From the NCBI GenBank assembly GCA_947169985.1, contig CAMVRW010000097.1, positions 1-8,365 of the forward strand: a stretch of 8,365 bases of DNA. Reading direction: 5' to 3'. The notes under the pieces were generated by a model. It was not told the origin of the DNA. It searched no databases and was given only the letters and a program-made list of their open reading frames with translations. The stretch is from an uncultured Butyrivibrio sp. GTDB taxonomy: Bacteria; Bacillota; Clostridia; Lachnospirales; Lachnospiraceae. Below, piece after piece: positions 1 through 6,040 of this stretch. A program made the position numbers and the translations under genes. Numbering within the stretch: position 1 is the first letter of the stretch; every line of letters begins with the position of its first letter.

Positions 1-546
1 ATGGATGGCAGTTTTGTGCCATCCATTTCCTTTGGAATGCCGCTGATCAAGAGTATTAGAAGTGCCACCGACAAGGTGTTTGACGTGCATCTTATGATAG
101 TGGACCCTATCCGTTACATAAAAGAGTTTTCAGAGATTGGGGCAGATATCATAACGTTCCATCTGGAAGCTGCACCAGATCCGCAGGCTGTGATAGATAA
201 GATCCATGGTTTGGGTAAAAAGGCCGGAATGTCCATTAAGCCCGGAACCCCGGTTGAGGAGCTTGCTCCCTATCTTGATAAGCTGGACATGATCCTTATC
301 ATGACCGTAGAGCCCGGCTTTGGTGGACAGCCTTTCATCGAGGCAAGCTACGATCGCATAAAGGCAGTTCGCAAAATGTTAAGTGACCGGGGACTTGAAA
401 CTGACATCCAGGTGGATGGAGGAATCACCAAGGAGAACCTCAGATCCGTACTGGATGCGGGAGCCAATGTAATAGTGGCCGGATCTACGGTGTACCGAGG
501 CGATGCAGGCCAGAATGTAAAAGACATGCTGGAAATCATGGCATGA
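1..546 (+). CDS. rpe: Ribulose-phosphate 3-epimerase, 3' part (5' end outside window)
   Basis: This enzyme interconverts D-ribulose 5-phosphate and D-xylulose 5-phosphate in the cytoplasmic pentose phosphate pathway. The visible 181 residues cover most of the (beta/alpha)8 barrel. They include the metal-ligand motif DVHLM (His30 in this numbering), the phosphate-binding loop PGFGGQ (105-110) and VDGG with the second catalytic Asp (Asp139), ending in the AGSTVYRG loop. The family is usually about 215-225 residues. The first residues MDGSFVP match the internal motif DVMDGxFVPN of full-length enzymes, so the ATG at position 1 is an internal methionine and roughly 35-40 N-terminal residues lie upstream of the window. 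In many Firmicutes rpe sits in a prkC-rsgA-rpe housekeeping cluster, so it is probably unrelated to the sugar locus that follows. An intrinsic terminator lies 40 bp after the stop. The identification is secure; the 5' boundary cannot be seen. Confidence 0.95.
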   Translation: MDGSFVPSISFGMPLIKSIRSATDKVFDVHLMIVDPIRYIKEFSEIGADIITFHLEAAPDPQAVIDKIHGLGKKAGMSIKPGTPVEELAPYLDKLDMILIMTVEPGFGGQPFIEASYDRIKAVRKMLSDRGLETDIQVDGGITKENLRSVLDAGANVIVAGSTVYRGDAGQNVKDMLEIMA

Positions 547-586
547 TGGATCAAAACTTAAATATTTCCCGGGGATAACCGGATAA

Positions 587-623
587 GAGGAGATGGTTAA
601 ATGACCGTCTCCTCCTTTTATTT
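587..623 (+). terminator. Intrinsic terminator after rpe
   Basis: GAGGAGA (587-593) pairs perfectly with TCTCCTC (608-614). The stem continues inward through a T-G wobble and GGT/ACC (595-597 with 604-606), giving about 11-12 pairs around an A/T-rich loop of about 4 bases. A T-rich tract (616-623, CTTTTATTT) follows directly. This is a textbook Rho-independent terminator and separates rpe from the permease operon. Confidence 0.85.
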
Positions 624-645
624 CTAAAATATTATATTGAAAAAT

Positions 646-657
646 AAAAACGTTTTT
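646..657. promoter_or_regulatory. LacI-type operator O1 (distal, upstream of permease operon)
   Basis: This is a perfect 12-bp palindrome, AAAAACGTTTTT, with a central CG. It is identical to the cores at 767-778, 3206-3217 and 4962-4973. It lies 153 bp before the permease start codon and 22 bp after the rpe terminator. Its centre is 121 bp from the centre of the proximal operator. A central CpG into which hinge-helix leucines insert is known for LacI/PurR/CcpA-family operators. Assignment to the repressor encoded at 5027-6040 is inferred from its repeated local occurrence. Confidence 0.75.
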
Positions 658-720
658 GTTAAAAAGCCATGAAATTATATGTCTGTTTTGTTGCATGTAT
701 ACAAAAATTGGTTTTGCATA

Positions 721-749
721 TTGCAGAAAATTAAGCATAGTGCTAGACT
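721..749 (+). promoter_or_regulatory. Putative promoter of the permease operon
   Basis: An extended -10 element TGCTAGACT (741-749, hexamer TAGACT 744-749) is preceded at 17 bp by a weak -35, TTGCAG (721-726). Transcription would start near 756, leaving the proximal operator (764-781) about 8-25 bases downstream, where a bound repressor would block the polymerase. The -35 matches consensus at only three of six positions, so the call is moderate. Confidence 0.45.
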
Positions 750-763
750 ACACACAACGCAAC

Positions 764-781
764 AATAAAAACGTTTTTATT
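764..781. promoter_or_regulatory. LacI-type operator O2 (proximal, before permease operon)
   Basis: This is the longest perfect A/T-rich palindrome of the set: 18 bp, AATAAAAACGTTTTTATT, with the shared AAAAACGTTTTT core at 767-778. It sits just downstream of the predicted transcription start and 29 bp before the permease ATG, a typical repressing position. Confidence 0.8.
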
Positions 782-810
782 CAGACTTCAAGTACTTTTG
801 GGAGGATCTT

Positions 811-2238
811 ATGAAAAATAAATGGATTTCCGGGGTCAGCGCATTGTTCCTGGTTCTGTTACTCCCGTTTTTCAATTGGATAAGGGTAGTCAATCTTGTG
901 GATCTCTTTTCGAGGATAGGAGTTACCAAGGATATGGCGAAGGATCTGCTTACGGGTTATAACCTGTACAACCTGCTTTCCTTTGTCCAATATGCAAATC
1001 AGGGAGTTCTGGGACTTTTCGCAATGGTTCTGCTGATCCTGGCCGTCGCAGCGATCTACTTCAATGTGGCATTTATAATCCGCAGCCTCTTGAGACTTAA
1101 GAAGGGAAAGGGGGAGCTTTCACTTCTCTCGGCCGGTAAATGTGCATTTCTGTTTCAGTTCCTGACGGCAATTGCAACTATAGTTTTTGTGGTTTTTTCC
1201 AATGTGCATTTCAAAATGACAGGATTCCTTCCGGGAGTACCTGTAATCCTGTCGGCTGTGATATCTCTTTTAGCCTATATCTACATCAAGGTTCTGGAGA
1301 AGAAAGAACGTGACAAGTACAGGGAACACGGCCTTTGGGTTGAACTGAAAAAGAACTGGGTGCTGTTCGTTATGTTGATACCTACATTTGTGTACTTCAT
1401 GATCAACAACTACCTTCCTATGCTTGGTGTGTACTTTGCCTTTACTTCCTTTAATTTCAGAGACGGACTTTGGTCCAGTCCCTTCACAGGCTTTAAGAAC
1501 TTTGAGTTTTTGATCAAGGCAGATCTGTTCAGGCTCACTAAGAACACAGTGCTTTACAATGTTGTGTTCATCGGCGTGGGAAATGTGCTTCAGATTCTTT
1601 TCGCCATTCTGGTCAGCAGAGTGACGGTGAAGTGGTTTAAGAAAACCTCACAGACACTGATGTTCATGCCTTACTTTGTTTCCTTCGTTATCCTAAAGGT
1701 TATCGTGTACAACGTGTTTGAATATCAGTACGGCCTGATCAACAACATGGTCACATCCTTTGGAGGCGAGCGGATAGACTTTTATAACAACCCATCCTAC
1801 TGGCCGTTCCTTATCACCTTCTTCTACCTTTGGAAGAACATCGGCTATGGAATGGTTGTTTATCTGGCAACCATCATGGGTATAGACAACGAGATCTATG
1901 AGGCAGCAAGGGTAGACGGAGCCAATGATCTTCAGCAGATCTGGTACATCACGCTTCCGCACATCAAGCCAACCTTCATCATACTTTTGCTTTACGCACT
2001 GGGCAGTATCATGAAGGGCCAGTTCGAGCTGTTCTATCAGCTAATTGGAAACAACGGAGTTTTATTTAACGCAACGGATATCTTTGATACTTATGTCTAC
2101 AGGATCACCATGACACAGCCACTCTCCATCGGTCTTGGAACGGCTGCAGGACTATACCAGTCACTGTTCGGATTCCTGATCATCGTCCTGGTGAATTACG
2201 TAGTGAAAAAGAGAAATCCGGAGTACGCATTATTCTAG
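811..2238 (+). CDS. Carbohydrate ABC transporter permease, LplB-like, with extra N-terminal membrane domain
   Basis: This is an inner-membrane permease subunit of a CUT1-type oligosaccharide importer. The conserved core spans about residues 180-475. It starts with KKNWVLFVMLIPTFVYF and the LPMLGVYFAFTSF stretch typical of LplB proteins. The EAA loop that contacts the ATPase is E364-A-A-R-V-D-G370, continuing to L382-P383. LplB-type permeases are usually about 290-330 residues; this one has 475. The extra 180 residues carry four likely membrane segments (about 8-26, 65-90, 111-131, 141-160) with basic loops at 91-110 and 160-182, consistent with cytoplasmic placement. The function of that extension is unknown. 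The ATG at 811 is well supported by GGAGG at 801-805. The gene is first in an operon with the second permease (14-bp gap) and is preceded by two operators. The transporter class is firm; the substrate is not determinable. Confidence 0.9.
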   Translation: MKNKWISGVSALFLVLLLPFFNWIRVVNLVDLFSRIGVTKDMAKDLLTGYNLYNLLSFVQYANQGVLGLFAMVLLILAVAAIYFNVAFIIRSLLRLKKGKGELSLLSAGKCAFLFQFLTAIATIVFVVFSNVHFKMTGFLPGVPVILSAVISLLAYIYIKVLEKKERDKYREHGLWVELKKNWVLFVMLIPTFVYFMINNYLPMLGVYFAFTSFNFRDGLWSSPFTGFKNFEFLIKADLFRLTKNTVLYNVVFIGVGNVLQILFAILVSRVTVKWFKKTSQTLMFMPYFVSFVILKVIVYNVFEYQYGLINNMVTSFGGERIDFYNNPSYWPFLITFFYLWKNIGYGMVVYLATIMGIDNEIYEAARVDGANDLQQIWYITLPHIKPTFIILLLYALGSIMKGQFELFYQLIGNNGVLFNATDIFDTYVYRITMTQPLSIGLGTAAGLYQSLFGFLIIVLVNYVVKKRNPEYALF

Positions 2239-2252
2239 GAAAGGAGAATGAA

Positions 2253-3179
2253 ATGGCAAGAGATCTTGATTATGAACCATCGGCGCCAAAGACCATAAAA
2301 AAGTCTACGGGCACCAGGATATTCGAGGCTGTAGCATATATTCTCCTAATACTTGGATCAGTTATATGCGTACTGCCCTTCATCATCATCGTGTCAGGAT
2401 CCTTTACTGATAATGCAACAATCCTGACAAAGGGATACTCACTGCTTCCCAGGGATTTCACCTTTTCGGCCTACCAGACTATCTTCAAGTCTCCAAAAGA
2501 CATATTGCAGGCCTATAAGATGAACTTCTACTACACAATAGTGGGAACCGGCCTTGGACTGATGATGATAACCCTGACGGGGTATGTTATTTCGAGAAAA
2601 GAGTTTAAGTACAGGAATACAGTTTCGTTCCTGATATACTTCACAAGCATCTTCGGAGGAGGAATGATTCCATGGTATCTGATGTATGCCAACGTTTTGG
2701 GGCTCAAGGGCTCCACACTGGCAATCTGGTTCCCTGCTCTTATGAGCCCGTTCCTTGTAATCCTAATGAGGACATTCATTGTAGGAGCTGTTCCTGATGC
2801 CATTACAGAATCAGCAAAAATAGATGGTGCAGGACACTTTACCATCTTTTGCAGAATTGTACTGCCGGTACTAAAGCCTGGACTTGCAACTGTAGGACTG
2901 TTCCTGGCTCTGGGCTACTGGAATGACTGGTACAGATCATCCATGTTCAGTACAAATTCATCAACCTGGCAGCTTCAGTTTTATCTTTATGATCTTTTAA
3001 ATGCAACTACTGCCATGAAGCAGATGGCATCCAATGTCAGCATGAAGACAGCGGATCTGCCTACCGAGTCCGTAAAGCTTGCCATGGCGGTAGTAGCAAC
3101 AGGCCCTGTGCTCTTGTTCTACCCATTCGTTCAGAGATTCTTTGTATCAGGAATCACTGTGGGAGCGGTTAAGGGCTGA
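2253..3179 (+). CDS. Carbohydrate ABC transporter permease, YtcP/MalG-like
   Basis: This is the second membrane subunit of the importer, pairing with the preceding permease to form the translocation channel. At 308 residues it has the usual length for the YtcP-type family. Membrane segments are visible at about 24-49, 94-115, 124-146, 153-175, 208-222 and 275-292. The EAA loop reads E186-S-A-K-I-D-G192 and continues to L204-P205-V-L-K-P. The C-terminus, YPFVQRFFVSGITVGAVKG, is characteristic of the subfamily that works with LplB and LipO proteins. AAAGGAG (2240-2246) sits 6 bases before the ATG, and the 14-bp gap to the upstream gene indicates co-transcription. No ATPase gene follows, so a shared MsmX-like ATPase is presumably used, as is known for many Firmicute CUT1 importers. 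Confidence 0.92.
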   Translation: MARDLDYEPSAPKTIKKSTGTRIFEAVAYILLILGSVICVLPFIIIVSGSFTDNATILTKGYSLLPRDFTFSAYQTIFKSPKDILQAYKMNFYYTIVGTGLGLMMITLTGYVISRKEFKYRNTVSFLIYFTSIFGGGMIPWYLMYANVLGLKGSTLAIWFPALMSPFLVILMRTFIVGAVPDAITESAKIDGAGHFTIFCRIVLPVLKPGLATVGLFLALGYWNDWYRSSMFSTNSSTWQLQFYLYDLLNATTAMKQMASNVSMKTADLPTESVKLAMAVVATGPVLLFYPFVQRFFVSGITVGAVKG

Positions 3180-3193
3180 TGGAGAAAAAAATT

Positions 3194-3222
3194 TTGGAGA
3201 TAAATAAAAACGTTTTTATACA
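3194..3222 (+). promoter_or_regulatory. Possible promoter for the sugar-binding lipoprotein
   Basis: A weak -35 TTGGAG (3194-3199) and -10 TATACA (3217-3222) are separated by 17 bp and enclose the operator at 3204-3219. A repressor bound there would cover the spacer and the -10. Each hexamer is a poor match, so this is tentative; the gene may also be read through from the permeases, because no terminator is visible between them. Confidence 0.3.
3204..3219. promoter_or_regulatory. LacI-type operator O3 (before the binding-protein gene)
   Basis: This is a perfect 16-bp palindrome, ATAAAAACGTTTTTAT, with the shared 12-bp core at 3206-3217. It lies in the 76-bp gap between the second permease and the lipoprotein gene, 36 bp before the latter's ATG. 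Its flanks match those of operator O2 most closely. Its presence suggests that the binding protein can be transcribed separately under the same repressor. Confidence 0.78.
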
Positions 3223-3255
3223 ACCCATTTTCATAATGCAAAAAGGAGGCAGAAT

Positions 3256-4908
3256 ATGAAAAAGAAAGTTTTAAGTATGTTATTGTCAATGACCATGTTG
3301 GCGGGCATCATGACAGGCTGTGGAAGCGCCGGCACCCAGTCAGCAGCAGATCAGCTTGAGGAGCAGGGCGTTACTGAGATTCCTGTGGCTGAGAGTACTA
3401 CTGCAGCTGAGGAGGCTACAATTGAGAGTGCACCTGAGGCAAAAGAGCTGGATCTTTCACAGCAGGTGGATCTGGTATTTTACGTAATGGGTGATGCTCC
3501 TCAGGATGAAGAGCTGGTAGAGGCAGCTCTTAACGAGAAACTCCTTGAGAAGTGTAACGCGACAGTTGATATGCAGTTCTCAACCTGGACAGATTTCCAG
3601 CAAAAGTATGCCAACGAGATCACAGCCCAGAGTGCTGATCTCATCTATATCGCAAACTGGCTCAACTATGGACAGCTTGCCAGCAGCGGAGCTTTCGAAG
3701 AACTTGATGACATGCTGGATACAGTTGCACCTGAACTTAAGGCAATGGTAGGGGACGGAAGCCTTAACATGTGCAGAGTTGGCGGAAAGATTTATGCAAT
3801 TCCAAACACATGGCCTGAGTACGTATGTAACGGCGTTAAGTACAGAGAAGATTTAAGAGAAAAGTATGATCTTCCTGTTCCTGATTCAATCGAAAACCTG
3901 GAAGCTTACCTTAAGGGAATCAAGGAGAATGAGCCTAACCAGGGACTTCTTACTGTAACAACAGAGGAGAGCCAGGGGCTTAAGACCGGCTTCGACGCTG
4001 CATGGGTTCTCAACTTCAAGTATCCATGGGTTTCAACAAACGGACTTGATTACGGTCTTGCAGCTAACTATGATTCTCCGTCCGATGTTTATGACTACTG
4101 GTATTCAGATGACTTTACAGAGGATATGAAGCTTTTGAAGAGCTGGGCAGATCAGGGATTCTGGTCAAAGAGTGCTCTTTCTGACACCAACAATTCCGAT
4201 GCTTATAAAAATGGCCTTTGTGTAGCAGAAGTAGCCGGCCAGAATCCTAACAAGCAGATCACAGCCATTGCTGATTTCGAGAACGCCGGAGAAGGCTGGA
4301 CTTCTGAGTATGTTGCATACGGTGAAGTTACAAACACAATCTATCCGGGACATGCAACACAGAACGGAACAGCCATCGTAAGAGGCTGCAAGGATCCTGA
4401 GAGAGCACTTCTTGTTCTTCAGACAATGCTCTGCGACGATGAGGTTAACTCAATCGTTCAGTATGGTATCAAGGGAACTCACTATGATGTGGCTGACGGA
4501 ATCTATAAGAACCTTCAGGAAGAGGCCGGCGAAACACCTACATTCCCTTATGAGGGATTCAACACCTGGAACCTCAGAAACGGCGACACAAAGCTTCCTC
4601 AGAAGACAGATGTGGCCCTTCAGGAGATGTTTGACAAGTATGAGAAGCTTGGCGCAACCACCAAGTTCCCTAACGTAAACATCTATGACGGATTCTCAGA
4701 GAACTACGAGGCATACAGTGCTGAGAGATCTGCAGTAAGCAATGTTATGAGACAGTATCTTGCTCCACTTGAGGCCGGACTTGTTGATGATGTTGACGCA
4801 GCAGTTACCGAGTTCAGGGATAAGATGAAGGAAGCCGGCATTGACAAGTGTCGTGAGGAGTACACAAAGCAATGGAAGGCATACTGCGAAGAGTACAACT
4901 ATCAGTAA
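3256..4908 (+). CDS. LipO-like extracellular sugar-binding lipoprotein of the ABC importer
   Basis: This lipoprotein captures the oligosaccharide outside the membrane and delivers it to the two permeases encoded just upstream. Residues 1-21 form a lipoprotein signal peptide (basic MKKK, hydrophobic core) ending in the lipobox MTGC, with Cys22 as the lipidated residue. A Thr/Glu/Ala-rich tether follows to about residue 68. The binding domain starts at DLSQQVDLVFYVMGD. The motif QYGIKGTHYD (402-411) and a C-terminal Lys/Glu-rich helix (about 518-548) resemble the LipO/DUF3502 type of solute-binding protein. The length of 550 residues is somewhat above the usual 490-540 for this type. AAGGAGG (3243-3249) sits 6 bases before the ATG. 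Codon use (many CTT, ACA, GCA) looks tuned for high expression, as expected for a binding protein made in excess. The bound sugar is unknown. Confidence 0.9.
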   Translation: MKKKVLSMLLSMTMLAGIMTGCGSAGTQSAADQLEEQGVTEIPVAESTTAAEEATIESAPEAKELDLSQQVDLVFYVMGDAPQDEELVEAALNEKLLEKCNATVDMQFSTWTDFQQKYANEITAQSADLIYIANWLNYGQLASSGAFEELDDMLDTVAPELKAMVGDGSLNMCRVGGKIYAIPNTWPEYVCNGVKYREDLREKYDLPVPDSIENLEAYLKGIKENEPNQGLLTVTTEESQGLKTGFDAAWVLNFKYPWVSTNGLDYGLAANYDSPSDVYDYWYSDDFTEDMKLLKSWADQGFWSKSALSDTNNSDAYKNGLCVAEVAGQNPNKQITAIADFENAGEGWTSEYVAYGEVTNTIYPGHATQNGTAIVRGCKDPERALLVLQTMLCDDEVNSIVQYGIKGTHYDVADGIYKNLQEEAGETPTFPYEGFNTWNLRNGDTKLPQKTDVALQEMFDKYEKLGATTKFPNVNIYDGFSENYEAYSAERSAVSNVMRQYLAPLEAGLVDDVDAAVTEFRDKMKEAGIDKCREEYTKQWKAYCEEYNYQ

Positions 4909-4941
4909 TGCGAGGAGGCGTCTCCTTACCGGATTTTGATG

Positions 4942-4950
4942 TGATATAAT
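4942..4950 (+). promoter_or_regulatory. Extended -10 promoter of the lacI-GH30 operon
   Basis: TGATATAAT is a perfect extended -10 element (TG at 4942-4943, TATAAT at 4945-4950). No convincing -35 is seen about 17 bp upstream (4922-4927, CTCCTT), which extended -10 promoters can tolerate. Transcription would begin near 4956-4958, inside the G-run that opens the operator-containing inverted repeat. A repressor bound at 4962-4973 would therefore sit on the start region, which suggests autorepression. Confidence 0.65.
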
Positions 4951-4953
4951 TGA

Positions 4954-4981
4954 CAGGGGGTAAAAACGTTTTTGCCCCCTG
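4954..4981. promoter_or_regulatory. LacI-type operator O4 inside a 28-bp inverted repeat
   Basis: The shared core AAAAACGTTTTT (4962-4973) is flanked by one non-pairing step (T4961/G4974) and then by perfectly complementary arms CAGGGGG (4954-4960) and CCCCCTG (4975-4981). It overlaps the predicted transcription start of the repressor gene. In RNA the same sequence could fold into a long hairpin at or near the 5' end of the message. The GC arms are absent at the other three operators. Confidence 0.78.
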
Positions 4982-5014
4982 CATAAAAGAGGGTTATGCA
5001 GATAATGAGGAAAA

Positions 5015-5029
5015 AGGGGAATCGCCTTG
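5015..5029 (+). promoter_or_regulatory. Ribosome binding site and TTG start of the LacI gene
   Basis: AGGGGA (5015-5020) lies 6 bases before TTG at 5027-5029. The same frame has a stop (TGA, 5006-5008) upstream and no ATG or GTG between that stop and the DNA-binding motif. The next in-frame ATG is far inside the ligand domain. The TTG is therefore the only start that preserves the helix-turn-helix. Confidence 0.85.
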
Positions 5030-6040
5030 TCAAAAAAGGATAGCAAAAAGATAACAATTAAAGATGTGGCAAGAGAAGCGGGAGTATCGATCTCCACGGT
5101 GTCAAATGCCCTTAATGACGTTAATGTTCTTCATCCGGACACTAAGGAAAGAGTACTGGAGGTGGCCAGGAGACTTAATTACACGCCAAACCTTAACGGA
5201 AGAAACCTTAAAGCTCAGGCTACAGGAGTCCTTGGACTTTTTCTTGGAGCCATCAGAGGACCATACTATGGAGAGCTTTCTGATTCCATATATCGCGCCT
5301 GTGTCGAGGGCGGCTATGAGCTGGAGATATTCTTAAGCTCAGAACCATCCCACATTGTGGCTAATATCCTGGGACACAGGGTTGACGGAGCTATTATCTT
5401 AAACCCTGCCATAGGCCCGGAACAGGAAGAGATCCTTAAGAACCAGGGGGTTCCAACTGTGTATATAGACAGGATTCTTGTAGGGGAAAAGTCCTCAAGC
5501 GTGGTTTTTGACTCAAGGAATGGCGGAGAACAGGCAGCAAAGTTTTTGCTGGAGCTGGGCCATAAGAAATTTATATATATTGAGGGTGAGCATGACAACT
5601 ACGACAGCAATGAACGTCGCGAAGGATTTTTTGAAGTCCTAAAAAGGGCGGGAATTGCTGTGGAGAAAGATTACATATTAGAGGGTAAATTTGAGCGGGA
5701 AGCATCCTATAACTCGGTGACCAGCTTCATTGATTCGGGAAAAGAGCTTCCGGATGCAATTTTCGCCGCCAACGATCTGAGCGCTATTGGTGCCCTTGAG
5801 GCCCTTAGGGACGGAGGAGTAAAGGTCCCTGAGCAGGTCAGCGTAATGGGCTGTGATGACATTGAGACTACGAGACTTGTTAGTCCTTCAGTCACAACCA
5901 TACGGACCTTTTTTGAAAAGCAGGGGATCATTGCAGTAGAGCAGCTGATCCGTATGATCGCAGGCGAGGAAGGAAAACTCATTACCCTGAACGGAAGGAT
6001 AATCCCGCGCGATTCTACAACAGCAAAGGATTCATTATGA
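5027..6040 (+). CDS. LacI-family transcriptional repressor
   Basis: This 337-residue protein has full family length. The N-terminal helix-turn-helix is residues 9-30 (TIKDVAREAGVSISTVSNAL). The hinge (about 50-63) reads YTPNLNGRNLK, with Leu61 where family members insert a leucine into the central CpG of the operator; a Gly replaces the usual Ala of the AR-L motif. A periplasmic-binding-protein-like ligand domain follows, with VFDSRNGGEQAAKFLLELG (160-178), PDAIFAANDLSAIGALEAL (242-260), GCDDIE (275-280) and the closing IIPRDSTT. It starts with TTG behind AGGGGA. Four copies of AAAAACGTTTTT surround the locus, one on its own promoter, so it most likely represses the permeases, the binding protein and itself and is released by the imported sugar or a breakdown product. 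The stop overlaps the GH30 start (ATGA), implying translational coupling. Family assignment is certain; the effector is unknown. Confidence 0.95.
   Translation: MSKKDSKKITIKDVAREAGVSISTVSNALNDVNVLHPDTKERVLEVARRLNYTPNLNGRNLKAQATGVLGLFLGAIRGPYYGELSDSIYRACVEGGYELEIFLSSEPSHIVANILGHRVDGAIILNPAIGPEQEEILKNQGVPTVYIDRILVGEKSSSVVFDSRNGGEQAAKFLLELGHKKFIYIEGEHDNYDSNERREGFFEVLKRAGIAVEKDYILEGKFEREASYNSVTSFIDSGKELPDAIFAANDLSAIGALEALRDGGVKVPEQVSVMGCDDIETTRLVSPSVTTIRTFFEKQGIIAVEQLIRMIAGEEGKLITLNGRIIPRDSTTAKDSL

Noticed and set aside
1..3. ATG at position 1 as the true start of rpe
   Set aside because: MDGSFVP matches an internal conserved motif, and the first beta strand with its catalytic residues is missing, so the gene begins before the window.
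646..657. Operator cores read as classical catabolite-response elements for CcpA
   Set aside because: The sites lack the TG...CA outer bases of the cre consensus and are clustered around a local LacI gene; CcpA binding is not excluded but is less likely.
379..738. Minus-strand ORF of 119 residues across the rpe end and the following gap
   Set aside because: It runs antisense through rpe, a terminator and an operator, with no recognisable domain or supporting context.
2691..2696. AACGTT inside the second permease (2691-2696) and inside rpe (153-158) as further operators
   Set aside because: They lack the A5/T5 arms and lie within coding sequence.
4913..4926. Hairpin AGGAG/CTCCT as a terminator after the binding-protein gene
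   Set aside because: The stem is only 5 pairs and no T-run follows directly, so termination between 4908 and 5027 is not demonstrated.
4696..5097. Minus-strand ORF of 133 residues over the end of the binding protein and the lacI promoter
   Set aside because: It overlaps the operator, the promoter and two well-supported genes and shows no domain; it is a shadow frame.
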